Assembly: GCF_928381405.1 (NCBI RefSeq)
Contig: NZ_CAKMSB010000014.1
Span: 1 to 58,870, forward strand
Direction of reading: 5' to 3'
DNA from: Rothia nasisuis
GTDB taxonomy: Bacteria > Actinomycetota > Actinomycetes > Actinomycetales > Micrococcaceae
Length of the DNA: 58,870 bases
Below are positions 26,059 through 35,566 of the stretch, piece by piece; the first letter of the stretch is position 1, and each line of letters starts with the position of its first letter. The notes under the pieces were generated by a model. That model was given only the letters and a program-made list of their open reading frames with translations, did no database searches and was not told the origin of the DNA. The position numbers were made by a program, and so were the translations under genes.

Positions 26059-26375
26059 GTCCGACGTTTGGGGTCGAGTTCCGAGGCGAAAAAAGCCGAG
26101 GCGGCTTTCAGTAGCTCGTTGGTATCACGTAGTTCTTGGTTCTCTCGGCGAAGACGGGTGTTTTCGGTTATCACGTCTTCTTCTGATCGCTGTACTTGGC
26201 CGCCGTTGTCGCGGCGGGCTTGTTGGACTCATTGGCGGGCGGTGTGCCAGGATACTCCTAGTTTGGGGGCAACGTGCTTACAGGCAGCTTGGATTGTGAG
26301 TCCTTCGGCCAGGATGCGGTCCTCGATGAGGCGCACGGTGCGGTCTTTGGCTGCTTGGTTGAATTTCTTGGGCAT
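26055..26375 (-). pseudogene. IS3 orfA (copy 2) with in-frame TGA
   Basis: Same sequence as copy 1 orfA, including the TGA after SWHTARQ in place of Trp. Confidence 0.8.
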
Positions 26376-26596
26376 GTTCCTGATTTTTCTATCTTGTTGG
26401 GCGGAACAAAACCTGGGACACTTCAAAGGGACGGACAGAGCGTATCACCGTAACAGGGGAGGAGAACCAGCTAGCGGGATAAAGCCTTCTACACTTCTTG
26501 AATAGCCTTGTGAAGAGGCTTCTTCGACTTTCTTCTGTTTTCATAACATCAGATGGATGCTGGGCTTAGCAACTTTGCAAATTTGTACGAAAACTC

Positions 26597-26625
26597 TTGA
26601 CAGGGGAGATTTTCAGCACTTAGTC
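26597..26625 (+). promoter_or_regulatory. Candidate promoter of the ABC/methyltransferase cluster
   Basis: A perfect TTGACA (26597-26602) is followed after 18 bp by tagtct, a weak -10. Just downstream gaggagg (26632-26638) can pair with ccacctcc (26648-26655). 26426-26596 holds no other recognisable feature. Confidence 0.4.
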
Positions 26626-26630
26626 TGGGC

Positions 26631-27008
26631 GTGAGGAGGAAGAACTTCCACCTCCGTTATGAAGCCAAATACTTCCATAGCGACGACAACCCAGAGGAAT
26701 GGTCCGAATGGAGCAGAATTTATCCTGCGGTTAAACCTACACTACGTGAATCATTTTTTTCACCAAACTCAAGGCTTGATAAGGGGATACTCGATATCGT
26801 TCATTCATTGCAGGCAATCGCTGGGGACGAGTACTATGAAGAACAATTTATAGCAGGAAAGAGACTTCTTAGGAGTGTAGTGAAAAAATTTATAAAACCT
26901 AGAAAAGAAGATACACATTATCAAACAATGCTTACTCGAGGATTTGGGTACCAAACAGAAAAACCGCCTGCATATGATATGATTTTTGAACCAGAAGAAA
27001 TTTATTAA
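26631..27008 (+). CDS. Unknown 125-residue protein at the head of an ABC transporter cluster
   Basis: A soluble protein rich in charged and aromatic residues (NPEEWSEWSRIYPAVKPTLR; YYEEQFIAGKRLLRSVVKKF; QTEKPPAYDMIFEPEEIY). No signal peptide, membrane segment or known motif. The GTG start is uncertain, since no ribosome site precedes it, and the protein may be N-terminally truncated. The ABC exporter begins 2 bp after the stop, so they are coupled. It could be a precursor-modifying protein or an immunity protein; I do not recognise it. Confidence 0.6.
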   Translation: MRRKNFHLRYEAKYFHSDDNPEEWSEWSRIYPAVKPTLRESFFSPNSRLDKGILDIVHSLQAIAGDEYYEEQFIAGKRLLRSVVKKFIKPRKEDTHYQTMLTRGFGYQTEKPPAYDMIFEPEEIY

Positions 27009-27009
27009 T

Positions 27010-28620
27010 ATGAAAAACAATATCATTCAAAAGATAGGGTTTGAAAAAAATCTTACATTCTATACCCTTGGTCTAGTACTTATTGCTGTGAGTGCGTTCT
27101 CAACAGCGGCCCAACCAATGTTGGTAGGATATATCACGGAAAAGTTTACATCAGGAAATGGTCTGGACAGTTTAATTCTTTGGATTTTAGGGGGGGTGTT
27201 TATTGCTGATATTGTATCATCTCTGCTGGGAAAAGTTTTTCTAGGAAAATCTTCAGAAAAATTTGTTTATAATTTACGTGTAGGAATATCAAAAACTATC
27301 TTATTTACTAATTTTGAGAATGTTCAAAAATTTGATAAAGGTGATATAAACAATCGAACTATCGAAGATGTTCCTATCGCTCAGCAACCCTATTTTGAAA
27401 CGTACCCTAATTTAATAAATTCGGTGATAATAGTTATTATATGTATTTTTGGTTTGTTTTTTAGTAGCTGGCATCTGGCACTTTCTGTTATTGCTACATT
27501 TGCTATTTTTGGATTTTTTATGCTTCTAATTCTTTCTAGAATAGAGTCTAGTGCCCATCTTTCTAGGCAGACAGATTCGAAGTATTCCTCATTCCTGTAT
27601 GAAACTCTATATAACTTTTTGTTGCTTAAGTCTACTAAATCTGAAGGTTGGGCTTTAAATCATCTTAGAGTGAGAGCGGCAGAAGCTAAACAGGCTGGTC
27701 AAAAATTAGTTATATGGAGTGCCTTGCTTTTGCCTGTCGTTAATATCGCAACTCAAATTAGTCTTGTACTGGTTATCGTTGGGGGTGGATATTTAATTAC
27801 CCAGGGACAGCTATCATTTTCTTCTTTAGCAACTTTCCTCCTGTTTCTCATTTATATGGTATCACCTTTAGTTTCTATCGCAACTGTAATGGGCGAGCTT
27901 AAAGAATCTAAAGTTTCTCAGAATCGTTTACTTGAAATATTTAAGCATATGCCTATAGTTTCAAAACGCGGAAATAATCCCAATATTAAAATTAGTAAAA
28001 ATGGATCAATTTTTATTAAACCTTTCTCCTACTCTTACGACGAGAGTGCTAGGATTAGCTATCCGGAAATACGAATAAAGGGACCTACTATTCTAGCTAT
28101 TATTGGAAGTAATGGCTCTGGGAAAAGCACGTTGCTTAATTTGATAAGCGGTGTTCGTGGTGCATCTTTGGATAGTGATGGAAACGGTGGCGATACTTTC
28201 GAGAATCCTTCTATTTACTATTTGCCACAGGGAAACGACGTATTTTCTGTATCTGTTCGTGAGAATATTCTTCTTGGTTTGGATAAAACCGATGATGATA
28301 TTTTCTTAGCTGCAGATATTATTGGTGTTAGAAAATTTTTAAATTCGTTACCCTCTGGTCTAGATACTCTAATTGGAGGTGAGGGACATGGGCTTTCTGG
28401 GGGGCAAAAGCAAATTATCCACATGTTAAATATGATTTTGTCCAGTTATGATGTTCTAATGCTTGATGAGTCTACTTCAAATATTGATATTGGAACTCGC
28501 AGTTTAATATCCGAGTACTTAAATGACCTCTCGACTAAAAAATTGATAATCGTTATTAGTCATGACTCAGAGATTATTGGAAATGCTCGAGAATTTGTTA
28601 ATCTAACTAAGAAAGATTAA
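27010..28620 (+). CDS. ABC half-transporter (fused membrane and ATPase domains), exporter type
   Basis: A 536-residue protein. The first ~310 residues hold about six membrane segments (ABC_membrane type). The ATPase follows: Walker A GSNGSGKS (about 365), Q-loop YLPQGNDVFSVSVRENIL, signature LSGGQKQ (about 461), Walker B VLMLDES and switch ISHDSE. It should work as a homodimer exporting a small molecule or peptide. No peptidase domain is present. AT-rich codons show a foreign source. The ATG at 27010 was chosen over TTG 26986, which overlaps the previous gene. Confidence 0.87.
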   Translation: MKNNIIQKIGFEKNLTFYTLGLVLIAVSAFSTAAQPMLVGYITEKFTSGNGLDSLILWILGGVFIADIVSSLLGKVFLGKSSEKFVYNLRVGISKTILFTNFENVQKFDKGDINNRTIEDVPIAQQPYFETYPNLINSVIIVIICIFGLFFSSWHLALSVIATFAIFGFFMLLILSRIESSAHLSRQTDSKYSSFLYETLYNFLLLKSTKSEGWALNHLRVRAAEAKQAGQKLVIWSALLLPVVNIATQISLVLVIVGGGYLITQGQLSFSSLATFLLFLIYMVSPLVSIATVMGELKESKVSQNRLLEIFKHMPIVSKRGNNPNIKISKNGSIFIKPFSYSYDESARISYPEIRIKGPTILAIIGSNGSGKSTLLNLISGVRGASLDSDGNGGDTFENPSIYYLPQGNDVFSVSVRENILLGLDKTDDDIFLAADIIGVRKFLNSLPSGLDTLIGGEGHGLSGGQKQIIHMLNMILSSYDVLMLDESTSNIDIGTRSLISEYLNDLSTKKLIIVISHDSEIIGNAREFVNLTKKD

Positions 28621-28638
28621 AAAGAAAGATTTATTAAA

Positions 28639-29356
28639 ATGGTTGAGATTGTTGACTCTTACTCTGATAAAGTCAGTAAAGTATATAATACCCTATTAGG
28701 GGGCGACGAGGTTGCTGATGTAATAGCCGAGGAATGTGAGAGGTTTTTTTGAGAAAGATGTTTTAGATGTTGGGACTGGCACCGGTGACATTCTCTGTAG
28801 ATGGAGTCACCTTGCAAATTCTGTATGTGGCATTGATTTATCTCATGCCATGCTTGAGCAGGCTGAGAAGGTTATCGATAAATCGCGAGTAAAACTGTAT
28901 CAAGCTGATTTTATGAAGGATTTATCCTGGCTCGGCGTTTTTGATGTAGTGATATCTAACCGTGGGTCGCTTGCTTGCGTACTTTCACCTGAGCAGTTGG
29001 AATTAGCTTTAAAAAATATTTCTGCGGTTATTTCGCCTGGGGGTAAATTGGTTGTTGAGATGTATTCCTATCTTGCATATAAAAAAATATCTGAATCTCA
29101 AAAAATCCCCTTTGCTTTTGAAGGTCTCAGAGGGGTTATGTTTGCAGATATATGTGGAGATATTCTTTATTTTAATACGAGACTTGATGAGTCTCCAGTC
29201 GGGGAGATACAATTTGCAGAACGTGTTATTTTGCTTCCTGTTCAGAAAATAATTAATATTTTTGCGCGAGCGGGGTTTGTGTATGACGAAGAAGGGAGCT
29301 TTATTAGTGATGGTGATGAAGCATTTGACTGGCTTGTTTTTGATTATGCTAATTAA
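28639..29356 (+). pseudogene. SAM-dependent methyltransferase interrupted at a T7 tract
   Basis: The first frame (MVEIVDSYSDKVSKVYNTLLGG...EECERFF) stops just after seven Ts at 28744-28750. The second frame continues with EKDVLDVGTGTGDILCRW (SAM-binding motif I), VKLYQADFMKD, FDVVISNRGSLACV and LVVEMYSY, a class I methyltransferase. With six Ts the gene would be one 238-residue protein. A variable homopolymer, a true mutation or a read error are all possible. An ATG at 28736 could start the second frame alone, but would lose the N-terminal helix. The substrate is unknown. Confidence 0.72.
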
Positions 29357-29396
29357 TGAATAGCTTCTTTGAATAAACTATGCGAAAGGAATTCCC

Positions 29397-31046
29397 TTGG
29401 TATATATAGATTTTGCCGATGTCAGCTACGTACTACCCAACTCACGCCCCCTACTCACAGGAGTATCTTTCAAGGTTACAAACGGACAGCACCTTGCCCT
29501 TATCGGAGCTAACGGAGCGGGAAAATCAACGCTCATTAGATTACTAGAAGGTGCCGTTAGCGCTTCATCCGGACAAATCAACCACAGCGGCAATATCGGC
29601 TACCTCAGACAGTTCACGTCAAGCGGTACGGTCCGGGATTTGCTCCTTAACGTAAGCCCACAAAGAATACGTCAGGCCGCACACCGGATAGAGGAAGCTC
29701 AGCGACAACTAACGAGCAACACCGACAAAGTAAATATAGAATACGCTGATGCCATTACAAACTGGGGCGATATTGGCGGGTACGAATACGAACTCCTGTG
29801 GAACCGATGCACCAAAGATATCCTGGGCAAAGACTACTCAGAGGTAGCTAACCGCCAAGCTCAGACCCTATCGGGAGGTGAACAGAAACGGTTAGCACTC
29901 GCAGCTCTCTTCGAGAGTGAATTCGACATTCTGGTTCTTGATGAGCCCGATAATTATCTCGATGTATACGGAAAACAGTGGTTTGAACGCACCCTTAACG
30001 GTTCTGCTAAAACTGTGCTCTACATTAGCCACGACCGTCACCTTCTAGAACAGACTGCTCACACAATTGTCTCTCTAGAGCTCAACGAATCCGGGAACGT
30101 TGCCTGGACCCACCACGGCAAATTCTCGTCCTTTTTAGAAGCCCGCAAAAGGCGTTTCGATAGATTTGAGGAAATTAACCGGCGCTGGCACGAGGAACAC
30201 CTCAAGCTCATAAACCTGGTAGAACGGTACCGAATTAAAGCCGTTTACAACGACAACATGGCTTCACGCTACAAGGCAGCCCAAACCCGTCTGAAAAGGT
30301 ACGAGAGCACAACTGCTTTACAAAAATTACCGCGCCCACAAGATATCACCATGAAATTTCCGGATATTGAACCCGGGAGCCAGTCTGTGGTCTGTTCATC
30401 GCTTTCGATTGATGGGTTAACCGGACCGTTGAGCACCACTATCCGCACCGGAGAGAGAATCGCAGTGAGCGGGAAAAACGGTGTGGGTAAGTCGCATTTT
30501 CTTAAGCTTTTGGGTTCGACAGCTGATCTAACTGAACATGAGGGGCTGGTGCCTGCTGGTGAGCTGTATGAACCGGTGAGATACTCGGGTACCTATTCTT
30601 TGGGTGCGGGGATTCGTCCTGGCTGGTTTTCTCAAACGCATGAACGTCCTGATCTTAAGGGGCGTTCCTTGGTGGATATTCTGCATCGGGGTACCTCTAT
30701 ACGTGAGGGGATGCCGGAGGATGAGGCTTTGGAAGCCCTAGCAAAGTATGAGTTGCAGTTTGTTGCTTTCGATAACTTTGAGAATCTATCGGGTGGGCAA
30801 CAGGCGAGGTTCCAGATTTTGTTGTTAGAGCTGGGTGGTGCGTCGCTTTTGCTTTTGGATGAGCCTACAGACAACCTTGATTTGGAGTCTGCTCAGGCTT
30901 TGCAAGCAGCGCTGAGGGATTATAGGGGTGCTGTTATTGCTGTGACTCATGATAGATGGTTTGCTCAGGAGTTTGAGAGGTTTATTATTTTTGAGCGAGA
31001 TGGTGAGGTTCGTGAAAGTTACCATCCAGACTGGGAGATGAGCTGA
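29397..31046 (+). CDS. ABC-F family ATPase (ribosome-protection or translation-factor type)
   Basis: A 549-residue protein with two ATPase domains and no membrane segments. Domain 1: GANGAGKS, LSGGEQKRLALA, LVLDEPDNYLD, SHDRHLL. A charged linker follows (RRFDRFEEINRRWHEEH...). Domain 2: GKNGVGKS, LSGGQQARFQ, LLLDEPTDNLD, THDRWFA. ABC-F proteins bind the ribosome E site; many protect against macrolide-, lincosamide- or pleuromutilin-type drugs. Next to an exporter and methyltransferase, self-protection or drug resistance is plausible. The TTG start has aaagga 8 nt upstream. Codon style changes around 30400-30480. Confidence 0.87.
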   Translation: MVYIDFADVSYVLPNSRPLLTGVSFKVTNGQHLALIGANGAGKSTLIRLLEGAVSASSGQINHSGNIGYLRQFTSSGTVRDLLLNVSPQRIRQAAHRIEEAQRQLTSNTDKVNIEYADAITNWGDIGGYEYELLWNRCTKDILGKDYSEVANRQAQTLSGGEQKRLALAALFESEFDILVLDEPDNYLDVYGKQWFERTLNGSAKTVLYISHDRHLLEQTAHTIVSLELNESGNVAWTHHGKFSSFLEARKRRFDRFEEINRRWHEEHLKLINLVERYRIKAVYNDNMASRYKAAQTRLKRYESTTALQKLPRPQDITMKFPDIEPGSQSVVCSSLSIDGLTGPLSTTIRTGERIAVSGKNGVGKSHFLKLLGSTADLTEHEGLVPAGELYEPVRYSGTYSLGAGIRPGWFSQTHERPDLKGRSLVDILHRGTSIREGMPEDEALEALAKYELQFVAFDNFENLSGGQQARFQILLLELGGASLLLLDEPTDNLDLESAQALQAALRDYRGAVIAVTHDRWFAQEFERFIIFERDGEVRESYHPDWEMS

Positions 31047-31183
31047 AGGGCTAGCGGGTCGAATGAGCTGAGCCGTGCTGGTGCGTAGCGTGTCTGTTGC
31101 TGCGGTGGGTGAATATTTCATATTAGTGCAATAGAACTCTTTGCAGATTAGCGAAACTGGCTGCAAGTCGGAGGCCTATAAGC

Positions 31184-31894
31184 CTAGCGTTCGACCCGCA
31201 CCTCAAAGTCGTAGCGGTCAGCCCGGTAGAGGGTCTGGGTGCTTTCCACCGCCAGCCCGCGGCCGGTAAAGCCCACCTTCTCCACCCGCAGGGCGGCGGT
31301 GCCCTGGGGCACTTCTAACCAGGCCGCCTCCTCCTTGGTTAGGTTGGTGGCCGAAAGACGCTGGACGGCAGACTCAACGCTAAACCCGCTCCGGCGCAAC
31401 TGGGCGTCCAGGGAGCCGGTCATCTCGGGTTCCAACTGAGCAAAAGCCTCCGGTAAAAAGTGGGCGGTTTCAAAGGCAATGGGGGAGCCATCGGCACTGC
31501 GCAAGCGCCTAATCTCAATGACCTTAGCCCCGGCGTCCAGCACCAGGTCTCTAGCAACCAACGGGGGAGCCTCCACCATATGGCAGGAGAGCGTCACCGA
31601 CTGGGGGCGGTGCCCGCGAGCCTTCATATCCTCGGTAAAAGAGCGGAGGGAGGGCGCCTTGACCGTATCGTGCCGCTGCGCCACAAAGGTGCCAGAGCCC
31701 TGCACCTGGTAAATCAGGTTGAGCTCAGTTAACTCGCGTAGGGCGCGGCGCACGGTATCGCGAGAGACTCCGAATTCTTTTTGGAAAGCCTGTTCGGTGG
31801 GTAGGGGAGTGTGCGGCTGGCTCTGCTGCACGTACGTATCTTGGACGGCACGTGCTACCCACCGATACTTGGGTTCTGGGCGCTCAGAGTTCAT
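31184..31894 (-). CDS. GntR-family regulator with UTRA domain
   Basis: A 236-residue protein. The N-terminal winged helix-turn-helix (PLPTEQAFQKEFGVSRDTVRRALRELTELNLIYQVQGSGTFV) is followed by a UTRA ligand-binding domain (RSADGSPIAFETAHFLP; VEKVGFTGRGLAVESTQTLYRADRYDFEV). HutC/UTRA regulators respond to sugars, amino acids or phosphonates. No adjacent metabolic target is obvious, so its regulon is unknown. The start is ATG 31894 (tggaa 6 nt upstream); GTG 31903 is possible. It is divergent from the next gene. 31047-31183 between it and the ABC-F gene shows nothing clear. Confidence 0.88.
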   Translation of the reverse strand: MNSERPEPKYRWVARAVQDTYVQQSQPHTPLPTEQAFQKEFGVSRDTVRRALRELTELNLIYQVQGSGTFVAQRHDTVKAPSLRSFTEDMKARGHRPQSVTLSCHMVEAPPLVARDLVLDAGAKVIEIRRLRSADGSPIAFETAHFLPEAFAQLEPEMTGSLDAQLRRSGFSVESAVQRLSATNLTKEEAAWLEVPQGTAALRVEKVGFTGRGLAVESTQTLYRADRYDFEVRVER

Positions 31895-31967
31895 AGATTC
31901 CACTTTACGCTGACCGTACCCATGCTCGATTCAGCGCGGTGCCTTTTCCTTTGACATAATAGAAGCC

Positions 31968-33507
<1,540 letters not shown>

Positions 33508-33526
33508 GCCATAGCCTGCCTGAATT

Positions 33527-34057
33527 GTGATTTCTTCGCCGACGATAGACCCAGACCGCAGGTATCTCAGCATTGTTGCTGGGGTGCCTGCGGTGGTGGC
33601 TGAGCGCCTGGTGGCTTGGCGGGCAGGCCAGGGCCTGGTGGGCCCTGCTGCTGAGAGCTGCCATATTACTGTGCTGATTAGTGAGGACGCCGGTGGTAAC
33701 CCCCTGAACGCTCTTAGGCGGGCTGTGGCCGGCTTGGGCCCGGTGCAGGTGGGGCTAGGGCCTGTGGCGAGTTTTGAGCCGGTCACTCCAGTGACCTACC
33801 TGCCGGTCGTAGTCGGGAGCGACCGGCTCAACCTGATCCATACAGCCTGCCAGAAGGCGGTGGGGGAGTCAGTGTCACCCTTCCCCTATGAGCCGCATTT
33901 GACCCTGGCTAACCATGCCCCGGTTCCTGCCCTGGAGGCGTCCTTGCGTGACTTTGCGGCTCTGCCTGCCGAGCTTGCCCGTTTCACTCTTACCGACTTG
34001 ACGGTCTATCGCTTTAGGGAGGGTAGCTGGCAGGAGCTGGGCAAGGTAAGACTCTAA
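33527..34057 (+). CDS. 2'-5' RNA ligase / 2H phosphoesterase superfamily protein
   Basis: A 176-residue protein with the two catalytic HxTx-type motifs, CHITV and PHLTL, about 90 residues apart, as in the LigT/2H phosphoesterase fold. The family hydrolyses cyclic phosphodiesters; the in vivo substrate is unknown. GTG start, 19 bp after trpS, so likely one operon. A hairpin terminator follows the stop. Confidence 0.82.
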   Translation: MISSPTIDPDRRYLSIVAGVPAVVAERLVAWRAGQGLVGPAAESCHITVLISEDAGGNPLNALRRAVAGLGPVQVGLGPVASFEPVTPVTYLPVVVGSDRLNLIHTACQKAVGESVSPFPYEPHLTLANHAPVPALEASLRDFAALPAELARFTLTDLTVYRFREGSWQELGKVRL

Positions 34058-34061
34058 ACAG

Positions 34062-34102
34062 GGGCCCTGTTGGCTGGCATGAAGCGCCAACCAACAGGGC
34101 CC
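34062..34102. terminator. Hairpin terminator after the 2H phosphoesterase gene
   Basis: ggggccctgttggctggc (34061-34078) pairs with gccaaccaacagggccct (34085-34102) with few mismatches. It lies between two converging genes. Confidence 0.75.
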
Positions 34103-34115
34103 TGATGGTGAGGGC

Positions 34116-35447
34116 TTAGTGGTTGTGTTCAGCCTCGGTGGTAGTGACCAGTTCGGCGGTGCGGGAGATGCCGTTGATTTCGTTGGGTACCTGGGGCAGG
34201 TCAACTGAAGCGAAGACTTCGGCTGAGCCTGAGGCGATGTTTGCCAGCGAAACAACATGGAGCTTCTTGGCGGCGGGGTCGGTCACGTAGGCGGTTTCAC
34301 CGTCAACCCAGATAGCTGGGCGGGGGTCTTGCCAGACGGTTGACTCGGTCCAGGAGTCCATGATGTCTACGGAGCCGAGTTCGGTGCCGTCCTCAGCCCA
34401 GAAGCGGAGCTTACCGTCGGTGGTCAGCAGCAGGTGGGAGTTTTCGGGGCCGCGGGCCAGGGAACGGAAGGTGTAAGAGACACCCTCAGGCAGGGCAATT
34501 TTGGTGCGCTCTGCGGTGTCGGTGTTGATGAGGGAGAACTGTTCGGGGCGTTCAAGCTCGGCTTCTTTGTCGGTCTTGTAGTCGGCTAGAACGATGGCCG
34601 AGTCGGGGTCACCTGCCTGATTGCCGGAGCGGGAGTAGGGGTCTTCGGGGTTGGTGATTTTGGTGAAGGAGCCGTCCTTGTAAATCAGGGCACCATCCTG
34701 GCAGCCGAGGGTAAAGGCACCGTTTGCGGCGATGGCTTCGCCGTGAATACCGGGGCAATCGTTGTTTTCTGTGACCACGGAGCCGTCTGCATCAATGACT
34801 GCCGCGCCGGTGCGGGCGTCCTCGGTACCCACGGAGACCAGGTACTGGTCATTGTCGAGGGGGATGGCTAGGCCGTGGTGGGCGGCGGGCAGGGTGATGG
34901 TTTCGGTGCTGATGCTGGTGGCGGTGTACTGGTCGTCTGCGGTGAGGTCGGCGGGGTGGTAGACCTCGATGGTGCCGGTGTTGTCTGCGAACATGGCGCT
35001 TCTGCCGTGGTCGGTGATGACGTGGCCGGTACCGTCCGCTGCAAAGGAGAGCGAGGTGAGGGTGGGGGCGGTGGTGTAGTAGTGGTCGTGATCCCCGTGA
35101 GCCTGGGTCCAGGCTCCCATATCGAGCATGGTGTAGGAGGAGCCGTCTGCTACGACCAGGTGGCGGTTGTCGCCTGCTGGCTGAAGGCGCAGAAAACCGT
35201 CTTTTTCGATGGTGTCGATGACTTCGAAGGTCTTGCCGTCCAGAATCATGACGCCGCCGTCATAGGTCAGGGCAATGCGGGAGGTGGGTGCCGAGGCTTC
35301 GGTGATCTCGGCGCGTTCTGCGGATGCGCTGGTAGCTGCGCTGGCGCTCTCGGACGGGGCAGATGAGGATGTGGTGCCGCAGCCTGCGAGAGCTAGGGCG
35401 GCTATGGCGGTAAGTGAGGTTAAGGTAAATCGTACTGTAGTGTGCAT
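34116..35447 (-). CDS. AztD-like zinc-binding lipoprotein
   Basis: A 443-residue lipoprotein: the signal peptide ends with lipobox ALAGC, followed by a Ser/Ala-rich linker and a beta-propeller-like domain with repeated short blades (MILDGKTFEVIDTI, TSLSFAADGTGHVITDHG, VASVD-type ends). A His/Asp cluster (AHGDHDHYY) and a C-terminal EAEHNH fit the zinc sites of AztD, the periplasmic zinc metallochaperone of the AztABCD importer. The aztABC genes are not in the window. A Zur-box-like site lies 21 bp upstream, supporting a zinc role. ATG 35447 chosen; GTG 35456 is in frame. Confidence 0.8.
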   Translation of the reverse strand: MHTTVRFTLTSLTAIAALALAGCGTTSSSAPSESASAATSASAERAEITEASAPTSRIALTYDGGVMILDGKTFEVIDTIEKDGFLRLQPAGDNRHLVVADGSSYTMLDMGAWTQAHGDHDHYYTTAPTLTSLSFAADGTGHVITDHGRSAMFADNTGTIEVYHPADLTADDQYTATSISTETITLPAAHHGLAIPLDNDQYLVSVGTEDARTGAAVIDADGSVVTENNDCPGIHGEAIAANGAFTLGCQDGALIYKDGSFTKITNPEDPYSRSGNQAGDPDSAIVLADYKTDKEAELERPEQFSLINTDTAERTKIALPEGVSYTFRSLARGPENSHLLLTTDGKLRFWAEDGTELGSVDIMDSWTESTVWQDPRPAIWVDGETAYVTDPAAKKLHVVSLANIASGSAEVFASVDLPQVPNEINGISRTAELVTTTEAEHNH

Positions 35448-35467
35448 ACCCACCACTCTAAACTAAA

Positions 35468-35482
35468 TGAGAATCATTTGCA
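35468..35482. promoter_or_regulatory. Zur-box-like operator
   Basis: TGAGAATCATTTGCA matches the actinobacterial Zur consensus TGAAAATCATTTTCA in 13 of 15 positions. It lies 21 bp before the AztD-like start codon, a position where a bound repressor would block transcription when zinc is sufficient. Confidence 0.65.
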
Positions 35483-35493
35483 TATTTAAGGCC

Positions 35494-35550
35494 CGAGGGC
35501 TCAATTTTGTGTAAAAAACGGGCGTTTTACTACACAAAATTGAGCCCTCG
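35494..35550. terminator. Long A/T-cored hairpin after the guanylyltransferase gene
   Basis: cgagggctcaattttgtgt (35494-35512) pairs exactly with 35532-35550; aaaa/tttt extends it inside. It lies 16 bp after the end of the manC-type gene. Its make-up resembles the hairpins at 8053, 13636 and 55887 (GC base, A/T core), although the core sequence differs. Confidence 0.7.
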
Positions 35551-35566
35551 TGTGGGGTGCCCTCTG

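Larger units (their letters stand above)
20303..26425. mobile_element. IS-flanked segment carrying the sdp operon (composite-transposon-like)
   Basis: Two direct IS3-family copies bound a 3.5-kb cargo: a resolvase piece, a MITE relative, sdpC-A-B with the 109-residue gene, another resolvase piece and an RHH gene. AAG precedes copy 1 and follows copy 2, a 3-bp outer repeat fitting an IS3 target duplication, while the inner flanks do not match. A 3-bp match can be chance. The cargo may have entered by recombination with a resident IS. Confidence 0.45.
25115..26425 (-). mobile_element. IS3-family element, copy 2 (1311 bp)
   Basis: Same length, orientation, ends and coding lesions as copy 1, in direct orientation 4812 bp away. 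The flanks (cag | ... | aag) show no direct repeat of their own; however, the right flank aag equals the left flank of copy 1. Confidence 0.88.

Noticed and set aside
26659-26853. 64-codon frame after the gaggagg sequence as a peptide precursor
   Set aside because: It overlaps the longer 125-residue frame, which has a more protein-like make-up and is coupled to the ABC gene; the distance from gaggagg is also too long.
18005-31100. Island as a prophage
   Set aside because: No integrase of phage type, capsid, terminase or tail genes are visible; only IS and resolvase pieces.
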